Source: Methylococcaceae bacterium
GTDB lineage: Bacteria > Pseudomonadota > Gammaproteobacteria > Methylococcales > Methylomonadaceae
Length of the DNA: 32,314 nucleotides
Direction: 5' to 3'
Assembly: GCA_013141375.1 (NCBI GenBank)
Contig: JABFRC010000208.1
Location: forward strand, 1-32,314
Position numbers and translations under genes: made by a program. Shown piece by piece: positions 1 through 6,435 of this stretch (position 1 is the stretch's first letter; each line of letters begins with the position of its first letter). The notes beneath the pieces were generated by a model that ran no database searches, was not told the DNA's origin, and saw only the letters and a program-made list of their open reading frames with translations.

Positions 1-77
1 GGTTTATATATTGTTAATGCCGTGACAGTGCTTTTAAAGCAAAAATAAAACAGAAGTTAGGTTTTTTTAAAAATTAA

Positions 78-818
78 TCAATATTTCTCGAAATAGGCTT
101 TTAGGAAAAGTGAAGTGTCAGCCATGCCTTTGTGCAGATGTTGCTCAATTTCCGCCATTGTAATCTCGCTTTCAGTTTTTCCGGCTGCCCAGTTAGCAAC
201 AACGGCGATTGCCGCATAATCTATATTAAGCTCTTTGGCTAGTGCTGCTTCTGGCATGCCGGTCATTCCTACTAAATCACAGCCCTCTTGTTCCATGCGT
301 TTAATTTCGGCAGCGGTTTCTAAACGCGGACCTTGTGTGCATCCATAAGTGCCACAAGGGATGATTTTTATTTGGGCTATTTCTGCTGCAGTTATTAGCT
401 TTGATCGAAGTTGTTGGCTGTAAGGGTAGGAAAAATCTATGTGAGTAACACCTTCTTGGTCATTGTCAAAAAAGGTATGTTCTCGGCCGTAACTGTAATC
501 AATAATTTGATCCGGTATGGCAATCTGAGCCGGTCCCATATTTTGTGTGATTCCACCCACCGCAGCGACAGCAATTATCTGGTTAACGCCCAGTTGCTTT
601 AGTCCCCAGATATTAGCTCGATAATTAATTTTGTGCGGTGCAAAGCGATGTGGGTTGCCGTGCCTAGCTAGAAATATGATTTCTTTATTGCCCAGTTGCC
701 CGGTAATAAATTCCGCCGAAGGTACTCCGTAAGGAGTGGCTAATTGATCTCGTTTGATGATTTTTAAATCAGCGAGTTGGGTCAGTCCTGTGCCGCCTAT
801 GATGGCTAATTTGCTCAT
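78..818 (-). CDS. mtnP: S-methyl-5'-thioinosine phosphorylase (PNP/MTAP family)
   Basis: Phosphorolytic cleavage of S-methyl-5'-thioinosine (or a related 6-oxopurine methylthionucleoside), salvaging the methylthio sugar and hypoxanthine left by polyamine synthesis; cytosolic. The 246 residues match the MTAP/PNP family in length: N-terminal phosphate loop AIIGGTGL, RHGNPHRFAPHKINYRAN, and GMTGMPEAALAKEL. Near residue 209 the base-binding segment reads VVANWAAG. Adenosine-specific MTAPs carry Asp at this point, so Asn suggests a 6-oxopurine substrate, as in Pseudomonas MTIP. The start overlaps the hpt stop by four bases (ATGA), implying coupled translation. Hypoxanthine made here is the substrate of the upstream gene product. 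Substrate choice between MTI and MTA is inferred from this residue alone. Confidence 0.85.
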   Translation of the reverse strand: MSKLAIIGGTGLTQLADLKIIKRDQLATPYGVPSAEFITGQLGNKEIIFLARHGNPHRFAPHKINYRANIWGLKQLGVNQIIAVAAVGGITQNMGPAQIAIPDQIIDYSYGREHTFFDNDQEGVTHIDFSYPYSQQLRSKLITAAEIAQIKIIPCGTYGCTQGPRLETAAEIKRMEQEGCDLVGMTGMPEAALAKELNIDYAAIAVVANWAAGKTESEITMAEIEQHLHKGMADTSLFLKAYFEKY

Positions 819-1369
819 GCGTCGTCACCATTTTTTTTACATGCGAAGATGCCGGGAGCATTGCGTAAGTAGCCTTTGTAGTCCATGCCATAGCCGAATA
901 AATATCGATTCTCAACTTTTAACCCTACAAAATCTGCAGTAATTGGTTTTTCATGGTCGAGAATTTTATCGACAAGTACGGCGCTGTATATAAAGCTTGC
1001 GCCTTGTTCACGACAGAATTCATAGATGGCTTGCAAGGTAAAGCCTTCATCCAAAATATCATCCACAATCAGGACAGTTCTATTTTTAATTGGCGTTGAT
1101 GGCTTCAGTAGCCATTGGATGTTGCCGCCAGATGTGAGATTTTGATAGCGGCTAGCATTAATAGCATCTAATGTAAGCGACATGGTTAATTTGGTTAAAA
1201 GTTTGCCACCGATTGCAATTCCACCATTCATCACACAGAGCAGTAATGGATTTCGGTCAGCCAATACGATATTGATTTGCTTAGCCATTGTCTCAATGGC
1301 TGCTTCGACTTGCTGTTCGCTGTATAGCAAATCAGCTGTTGCTTGTACGAGTTTGATTTCTTTGAGCAT
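815..1369 (-). CDS. hpt: Hypoxanthine-guanine phosphoribosyltransferase
   Basis: Converts hypoxanthine or guanine plus PRPP to IMP or GMP in purine salvage; cytosolic. The 184-residue type I PRTase has the PRPP-binding signature LIVDDILDEGFTL at residues 100-112, an early GG-containing loop (VMNGGIAIGGKL, about 47-57), and a C-terminal VGLKVENRYLFGYGMDYKGY segment that supplies base-stacking aromatics. The start lies one base after the nagZ stop, and the gene overlaps mtnP at its 3' end, so the three appear to form one transcript. Xanthine-guanine specificity is possible but less likely from the overall sequence. Confidence 0.88.
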   Translation of the reverse strand: MLKEIKLVQATADLLYSEQQVEAAIETMAKQINIVLADRNPLLLCVMNGGIAIGGKLLTKLTMSLTLDAINASRYQNLTSGGNIQWLLKPSTPIKNRTVLIVDDILDEGFTLQAIYEFCREQGASFIYSAVLVDKILDHEKPITADFVGLKVENRYLFGYGMDYKGYLRNAPGIFACKKNGDDA

Positions 1370-1370
1370 G

Positions 1371-2378
1371 CTAGTTAAAAGAGTTAATGAGATTGGAAAT
1401 GTGTTGCCAATTTTCAGTGCACTGCAATTGTTCTCGATTGAGTTTATGTTTCCCTTGCATGCGATTGAGGCGTTGTTCTCTGATTATATTATTTTTGACG
1501 GGAAGGGACTCTAGGACTTGTTCGGCAGCGATGGGATTGTTGCAAACCAATATCATATCGCAGCCAGCATCTTGAGCCAGTTTGGCCCGTGTAGGGAAGT
1601 CTCCCATAGATGCAGCGCCTTCCATACTTAAATCGTCGCTAAAAATTACGCCATCAAATCCAAGTTCATTGCGCAAAATGTCTTGTAGCCAAAATCTCGA
1701 AAATCCGGCGGGTTTTATATCAATTTGTGGATAGAGAACATGTGCTGGCATGATGCCTTCCAAACCTTCGGCGATTAGTTGTTTGAATGGTAACAAGTCT
1801 TTTGCGCGGATGGTGTCAAGATTTCTGTCGTCGATTGGTAGAGTTAGGTGTGAGTCTAATGCAACTGCACCATGCCCGGGAAAGTGTTTGCCGGTGGCTG
1901 CCATGCCAGCTTCATTCATGCCTACTCTAAATGCACTAGCTAACTGAGTAGCTTTGACCGGATCGGTAGCAAATGACCGATTGCCAATAATTTCACTAAC
2001 TCCACAATCGACATCTAAAACTGGCGCAAAACTAAAATCGACGCCAATAGCAAGTAATTCGGCGGCCATCAACCAACCCGCGGATTTTGCTAACTCTGGG
2101 GATTCAATATAGCGGCTCGCTGGGGGTAACCGAGTAAAGCCATTTTGAAAGCGTTGCACTCGGCCGCCTTCTTGATCCACAGCAATTAGTATGTTGCCAT
2201 TACGGGCGTTACGGATACTTTTTATCAAGTCATCAACTTGTTTAGGATCCTGATAATTGCGTGAAAACAGAATTACTGCGCCGGTATTGGGGTGATTTAG
2301 TTTTTCTTTATCAACATCATCCAAGGTTAGGCCCTGGATGTCTAACATAATTGGGCCGATGGGAAGTTTGCTAGTCAT
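1371..2378 (-). CDS. nagZ: Beta-N-acetylhexosaminidase NagZ (GH3)
   Basis: Cytosolic glycosidase that removes GlcNAc from anhydromuropeptides (GlcNAc-anhMurNAc-peptides) during peptidoglycan recycling; its products also feed AmpR-type signalling in species that have it. I chose the ATG at 2378 (335 residues, MTSKLPIGPIML) over the longer frame starting at 2426, because homologues begin at about this point and the upstream 16 residues look unrelated. Visible GH3 signatures: KHFPGHG at 164-170, followed by the DSH of the mobile catalytic loop at 175-177, and the nucleophile motif IFSDDLSMEG with Asp248. First gene of the nagZ-hpt-mtnP run. The amgK-murU genes 3 kb away act on later products of the same recycling route. 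Confidence 0.93.
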   Translation of the reverse strand: MTSKLPIGPIMLDIQGLTLDDVDKEKLNHPNTGAVILFSRNYQDPKQVDDLIKSIRNARNGNILIAVDQEGGRVQRFQNGFTRLPPASRYIESPELAKSAGWLMAAELLAIGVDFSFAPVLDVDCGVSEIIGNRSFATDPVKATQLASAFRVGMNEAGMAATGKHFPGHGAVALDSHLTLPIDDRNLDTIRAKDLLPFKQLIAEGLEGIMPAHVLYPQIDIKPAGFSRFWLQDILRNELGFDGVIFSDDLSMEGAASMGDFPTRAKLAQDAGCDMILVCNNPIAAEQVLESLPVKNNIIREQRLNRMQGKHKLNREQLQCTENWQHISNLINSFN

Positions 2379-2404
2379 TTTTTTGGATCGGAAAAAAATT
2401 GCAG

Positions 2405-2433
2405 TTGACCTATACTCAGAACACATTTTTGAT
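2405..2433 (+). promoter_or_regulatory. Possible sigma-70 promoter for the FliL-like gene
   Basis: TTGACC at 2405-2410 and TTTGAT at 2428-2433 are 17 bases apart. The gene starts at 2454 with AAGGAG at 2441-2446. The leader would be very short, so this is only a candidate; the -35 box is good (5 of 6) and the -10 box weak (4 of 6). Confidence 0.3.
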
Positions 2434-2453
2434 GATGAGTAAGGAGTTAGCTA

Positions 2454-2861
2454 ATGCGAATAATTGTTTTAATGTTAAGTTTGTTATTGTTACCTTTTAT
2501 TGCGACTGCTAATAGTGGCGGCGAAAAAAAGGAAGAGGGCTCAGGGCCGGTTATAGAATATCTGGAAATGACTCCCAAGTTTACTGTTAATTTGAACGAG
2601 CCTCGTAAATACCTGATGGTTAATGTACAAATATTAGTTGAGGGAGCAGAAGCCGTTGCCAAGATTAAAAAACACATGCCTGCGTTAAGGCATGAACTTA
2701 TTATGCTTTATACCGGTCGTGCCTCAGATCAACTACAAACGATGGAGCAACGTGAGGCATTACGTAAAGAAACTTTTGAAACAATACATAAAACCTTGGA
2801 CCGACTGGAAAACAGTGACGGATTAAGAGATGTATTTTTTACTGAGATTTTAGTTGATTAA
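2454..2861 (+). CDS. FliL-family secreted/periplasmic protein outside a flagellar operon
   Basis: The 135-residue protein has a cleavable-looking signal peptide (residues 1-19, ending IATAN), then a short charged linker and a FliL-like domain: YLEMTPKFTVNLN followed by a strand/helix pattern and the C-terminal VFFTEILVD, the usual ending of FliL domains. FliL proper stabilises the flagellar stator and carries an uncleaved N-terminal anchor. Here the N terminus looks like a real signal sequence and no flagellar gene is nearby, so a different envelope role is likely. AAGGAG at 2441-2446 supports the start. The gene ends with a four-base overlap against the convergent HIT gene. Confidence 0.75.
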   Translation: MRIIVLMLSLLLLPFIATANSGGEKKEEGSGPVIEYLEMTPKFTVNLNEPRKYLMVNVQILVEGAEAVAKIKKHMPALRHELIMLYTGRASDQLQTMEQREALRKETFETIHKTLDRLENSDGLRDVFFTEILVD

Positions 2862-3280
2862 TTTGCATGCAGTCGTGAATTTAAGTGTTGTTTAACAAGC
2901 AATAATTGCTCGCTGATTTGCTGTTCCGATAAAGGAACAGCGTCAAATTTTCCCCATACCGGCCCTGGCCAGGCAGCATCAGTCCTATACCGAACAATAT
3001 GATGAATGTGCAATTGCGGTACCATGTTGCCGATAGCTGCCACATTCATCTTGTCAGCTTTGTATAGCGCTGCCAGGTTTTCAGCAAGATAGCAGGACTC
3101 ATCAATTAATAAACTACGTTCAGTTTGATTAAGCTGGTAGATTTCAGTAATTTCAGCTCTCTCAGGCACCAGAATAAACCAGGGATAAAGGCTGTCGTTA
3201 ATCAACAACAATCGGCATAAGTCGAAGCGGCCGACGGAAATAGTATCTTGTTGTAGTCGAGGGTGTAAGGAAAATGACAT
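2858..3280 (-). CDS. HIT-family (histidine triad) nucleotide-binding protein
   Basis: Probable nucleotidyl hydrolase or transferase of the HIT superfamily, acting on AMP-linked or dinucleoside polyphosphate substrates; cytosolic. The 140-residue protein carries the histidine motif QLHIHHIVRYRTD at 89-101, with His91 and the presumed nucleophile His93. The third position of the canonical H-x-H-x-H pattern is Ile95 and an extra His sits at 94. This departs from Hint proteins but fits the family that continues DAAWPGPVWG. The start has no strong Shine-Dalgarno. It faces the FliL-like gene and shares its last four bases. The physiological substrate cannot be read from sequence. Confidence 0.85.
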   Translation of the reverse strand: MSFSLHPRLQQDTISVGRFDLCRLLLINDSLYPWFILVPERAEITEIYQLNQTERSLLIDESCYLAENLAALYKADKMNVAAIGNMVPQLHIHHIVRYRTDAAWPGPVWGKFDAVPLSEQQISEQLLLVKQHLNSRLHAN

Positions 3281-3366
3281 AGAAGGTTTTTAAGAGAGGT
3301 TCTGATTTTGATGGGATCAGTGTAACTTATATTAAGCCTAATATTATTACTTGGAGAGAGTGTCTT

Positions 3367-4410
3367 ATGTCTGCAACAGTTATCGAGCAACCTTTGTTAG
3401 GTGAGAATAGATTGACTGTGTCGTTCCGGTTATTACTGGGGCTCTATGTCATCATTCCACTTTGCTTGATATTGCAGGGCTTTGATAACTGGTTTTGGCA
3501 GGGTTATTTACAGGCAAATATGCCCTCCAGCCCTAATCACTTCATTCTCTTCCAGATTCTTTTTGGCACGCCGCACATTATTGCCAGCGCGATTGTTTTG
3601 GCGAGTAACAAGGACTATCTCCAATTCTACAAACGTAACATCGTCTTGATGACCTTGGCTGTGATTCTGGTTTTTGGTGTTGGTAGTCTGATTATTCCTT
3701 ATAAAGTGCTTTATGTCGTGGTTGCTGCCTGGACGGTGTTTCATGTATTAAAACAGCAGCACGGTATTGGTCGGGGTTTATGTCACTTGCCTAATTGGGC
3801 ATTTAACATGTTGTTGTGGTTGAGTGTGGCGGCGGGTATATGCATATACGTGGGTATTTTTTTAAAAAATACGTTGGATTTACAACAAGCGGCATGGCTT
3901 AAGCAAAGTGCGGCGTTGTTATGTACAGGTTTGATATTAACTGCACTGTTCTGCCAGCGATATATAATCTCAGTGTTTGGTAGGTTGTTTTTATGGGCAA
4001 ATGTCTTATTGGTGGTCAGCAGCTTTTATTTCTATCTGCAGCAATATTATTTTTTCGCGATCTTAGTGCCGAGGCTAGTGCATGATGCAACAGCCTACGT
4101 CTTCTATGTAACACATGATTACAATCGACATCACCAGCAACCGCAAAATACGCTTTATCGATTGGCCGATCGCTGCGGTGTCCATATTTTTGTGGTGTTG
4201 CCGGTGCTGTCGTTTGCGTTGGCGTTTGTCTTACAGTCTTATGGTGATGAGATTATCAGTACCATCACGCAAGTGCTGTTTGGGGTGGAGATCCGTAAGG
4301 CGATCACATTGGGATTGTTGGGTTATTTGGCGTTGCTTCACTATTATACGGAGGCGATAACCTGGAAGCAGGGCTCCCCGTATCGTCGATTTATCTCATT
4401 TTCTAAATGA
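3367..4410 (+). CDS. Polytopic membrane protein with conserved-looking histidines (unknown function)
   Basis: A 347-residue integral membrane protein with about eight to nine hydrophobic segments. Histidines cluster at likely membrane boundaries: GTPH at 67-70, FHVLKQQHG with His126 and His132, VHDATAYVFYVTHDYNRHH with His239, His250, His255 and His256, and LHYYTEA with His325. This spacing resembles membrane di-metal oxygenases and desaturase-like enzymes, and loosely the Brp/Blh carotenoid-cleavage family, but I cannot match a specific family motif. A purine-rich TTGGAGAGAG precedes the ATG. It stands alone and faces dodecin. Function unassigned; metal binding is inference. Confidence 0.7.
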   Translation: MSATVIEQPLLGENRLTVSFRLLLGLYVIIPLCLILQGFDNWFWQGYLQANMPSSPNHFILFQILFGTPHIIASAIVLASNKDYLQFYKRNIVLMTLAVILVFGVGSLIIPYKVLYVVVAAWTVFHVLKQQHGIGRGLCHLPNWAFNMLLWLSVAAGICIYVGIFLKNTLDLQQAAWLKQSAALLCTGLILTALFCQRYIISVFGRLFLWANVLLVVSSFYFYLQQYYFFAILVPRLVHDATAYVFYVTHDYNRHHQQPQNTLYRLADRCGVHIFVVLPVLSFALAFVLQSYGDEIISTITQVLFGVEIRKAITLGLLGYLALLHYYTEAITWKQGSPYRRFISFSK

Positions 4411-4438
4411 AAAAAGGTGCTGAAAATTGTCAGCACCT
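4411..4438 (-). terminator. Intrinsic terminator after amgK-murU-dodecin
   Basis: Perfect 9-bp inverted repeat AGGTGCTGA (4415-4423) / TCAGCACCT (4430-4438) with a 6-base loop. On the minus strand it is followed by a T-run, the complement of the A-run at 4411-4415. On the plus strand no T-run follows, so it serves mainly the minus-strand operon. Confidence 0.8.
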
Positions 4439-4451
4439 CTCAAGTTAAGAA

Positions 4452-4661
4452 TTAGTCTTTCAATGAAAAGCCAATTTTAATTGTGACTTGCCAGTGCGCT
4501 ACTTTGCCGTCATCTATGTGACCACGGGTTTCTATAACTTCAAACCAGCGCATGTCATGAATGGTTTTTGCGGCTTTGTTTATCGCATTCTCTATGGCAT
4601 CTTGAATGCCGACAGTCGATGAGCCGGTGAGCTCGATTTTTTTGTATACATGGTCAGGCAT
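4452..4661 (-). CDS. Dodecin (flavin-storage dodecamer)
   Basis: Small dodecameric flavoprotein that binds FMN, FAD or lumichrome and buffers free flavin in the cytosol. The 69-residue length, the N-terminal VYKKIELTG strand, the helix with [13 protein letters not shown], and the flavin-contacting Trp39 (in MRWFEV) and Gln58 (in [10 protein letters not shown]) all fit the family. The start lies four bases after the murU stop with GGAG upstream, so it is probably the last gene of amgK-murU-dodecin. A terminator follows its stop. Why a flavin buffer sits with cell-wall recycling genes is unclear and may only reflect gene packing. Confidence 0.93.
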   Translation of the reverse strand: MPDHVYKKIELTGSSTVGIQDAIENAINKAAKTIHDMRWFEVIETRGHIDDGKVAHWQVTIKIGFSLKD

Positions 4662-4665
4662 GACG

Positions 4666-5337
4666 TTATCTCCGTTGTTGGTAATAAGAATCTAGTTCCT
4701 GCAATCGTTGCGGTGTTCCTATATCCATCCAGAAACCAGAATACAACTGTCCCGAAACCCGTTGTTCAGCAATGCCTTGCATTAATACTGGCAGCAGCTT
4801 GCGTATGCCGTTCGGGAATCTTCTGAACAGTTCCGGATGATACAGTCCGATGCCGCTGAATGTGAATTTTTTAGTGAGAGTGTCGGAGATTGATCCTGTC
4901 GATTCTAATCCAAAATCTCCATTTGGGTTATGTACTGGATTCTTGACCAAGACTAAGTGCGCAAGATCTACAGGCTGGGTTTTCAACTCAGAGAAAGGCA
5001 GATCTGTCGCAATGTCACCATTTACGACTAAAAATACCTCATTGTTCAACAAAGGTAGGGCGTTGATGATGCCGCCTGCCGTTTCCAAAGCTTGGTTGCC
5101 TTCAGGTGAATAGCGGATTTCTGCGCCAAATTGGTTGCCATTACCTAGTGATTGTTCGATCTGCTGACCCAAATGGGCATGGTTAATAATGATTTCATGA
5201 TAACCGGCGGCAACCAATTGTTCGATTGTATGAACAATTAATGGTTTTCCTGCCGCAGAAAGTAAGGGTTTGGGGGTATGGTCGGTTAATGGGCGCATTC
5301 TTTCGCCACGCCCCGCCGCAAGAATCATGGCTTTCAT
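4666..5337 (-). CDS. murU: N-acetylmuramate-1-phosphate uridylyltransferase
   Basis: Transfers UMP from UTP to MurNAc-alpha-1-phosphate, giving UDP-MurNAc and bypassing de novo MurA/MurB steps; this recycling shunt underlies intrinsic fosfomycin tolerance in Pseudomonas. The 223-residue protein opens with the sugar nucleotidyltransferase signature [13 protein letters not shown] and the KPLL lysine, then has [12 protein letters not shown] with the metal-binding Asp, and [12 protein letters not shown] near the end. Length matches MurU rather than longer RmlA or GlmU enzymes. It overlaps amgK by four bases (ATGA), the standard arrangement for this pair. Confidence 0.9.
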   Translation of the reverse strand: MKAMILAAGRGERMRPLTDHTPKPLLSAAGKPLIVHTIEQLVAAGYHEIIINHAHLGQQIEQSLGNGNQFGAEIRYSPEGNQALETAGGIINALPLLNNEVFLVVNGDIATDLPFSELKTQPVDLAHLVLVKNPVHNPNGDFGLESTGSISDTLTKKFTFSGIGLYHPELFRRFPNGIRKLLPVLMQGIAEQRVSGQLYSGFWMDIGTPQRLQELDSYYQQRR

Positions 5338-6326
5338 GCAGAAACTTTATCGGCAAGATTAATGTTTTCTAAGTACTCGCCAAATTCTGCGAGTTCAGGA
5401 TATCGCGCAGCGACTTGAGTAACGTAAGCAAGTGTGCGAGGTATATCTTTGAGATAACCTGACTTACCATCCCGTAAATCAAGCCGGGAAAAAATGCCAA
5501 TAGCTTTTAGATGCCTTTGCATTCCCATTAAATCGAACCAGCGGCGGAACCGTTCAAGTCCGCAATCAACGAGTTTGGCTTGTTCAAGGCGTTGGAAATA
5601 ATTCGTCATCCACTGATCGACAAACTCCTCAGGCCAGTTGATGTAGCAATCGCGTAATAATGATACCAAGTCATAAGTAATGGGGCCGATGACGGCGTCT
5701 TGAAAATCAATCACGCCCGGTGAGTCTTGATCAATAATCATCAAATTGCGCGAGTGATAGTCACGATGCACACAGGTGACGGGCTGTTCCAACGCAGAAT
5801 CAATCAGCACAGTGCTGACAACGTTCCAGATGTGTTTGGGCAGAGTCATTTCAAGCCGCTTGTCGACAAACCATTCGGTGAATATGTTCAGTTCTCTTTC
5901 CAATAGTGCAAGGTCGTAAGCAGGTAGCCCGCAGCTGGTTAAAGGTGTGTTGCTCTGCAAGTTAAATAAGCTATCGAAGGCACGTTGATAGAGACCGTCT
6001 GCGCTATTCTCGTTAAGGTTATCGAGATAAAGTTGACTGCCGAAGTCTTCCAGCAATAAAAAACCATCAGGCAGATTTTGTTGGAAAATCAAAGGGACTT
6101 TGACATTGGCATGCCTAAGCAAGTCTGCCACCTTGATAAAGCGAGCAATATCCTCTTTGTCCGGTGGCGCATCCATGACGATGAAGTCATCGTTGGCAAC
6201 ATTAACTCTGAAATAACGGCGAAAGCTGGCATCGCTGGAGGCGGGAGCATAGCTATTTACAGATAATGAAAGATCATTTTCAAGCCATTGCGTCATGGCC
6301 TGGGTTCTTGGGTCGGATGGAATCAT
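5334..6326 (-). CDS. amgK: N-acetylmuramate/N-acetylglucosamine anomeric kinase
   Basis: Phosphorylates the anomeric hydroxyl of MurNAc (and GlcNAc) to supply MurU. The protein is an aminoglycoside phosphotransferase-fold kinase of 330 residues from the ATG at 6326; a TTG three codons upstream (6335) is a possible alternative. Visible motifs: the catalytic loop VHRDYHSRN with Asp189 and the metal-binding IDFQDAVIGP with Asp207, followed by TYDLVSLLRDCYINWP, typical of AmgK. It is coupled to murU by a four-base overlap and diverges from lptD across about 110 bases. Confidence 0.9.
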   Translation of the reverse strand: MIPSDPRTQAMTQWLENDLSLSVNSYAPASSDASFRRYFRVNVANDDFIVMDAPPDKEDIARFIKVADLLRHANVKVPLIFQQNLPDGFLLLEDFGSQLYLDNLNENSADGLYQRAFDSLFNLQSNTPLTSCGLPAYDLALLERELNIFTEWFVDKRLEMTLPKHIWNVVSTVLIDSALEQPVTCVHRDYHSRNLMIIDQDSPGVIDFQDAVIGPITYDLVSLLRDCYINWPEEFVDQWMTNYFQRLEQAKLVDCGLERFRRWFDLMGMQRHLKAIGIFSRLDLRDGKSGYLKDIPRTLAYVTQVAARYPELAEFGEYLENINLADKVSA

Positions 6327-6435
6327 AATGCTCAAATTAGATTAGTTATAATCGCGCTGTCGATTTAAGGTAAAATGTACTTTTAGGCATTTTATTCGAT
6401 TTGCAAGTCATCCTGCTATTAATCCCATATTAACT

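Noticed and set aside
30-40. GCTTTTAAAGC palindrome past the mtnP stop as a terminator
   Set aside because: The stem is only five base pairs around a single base and lacks a T-run in the right direction.
6347-6352. TATAAT in the amgK-lptD divergent gap as an lptD promoter
   Set aside because: The -10 match is perfect but no acceptable -35 hexamer lies 16-18 bases upstream, and no sigma-E-like pair is visible.
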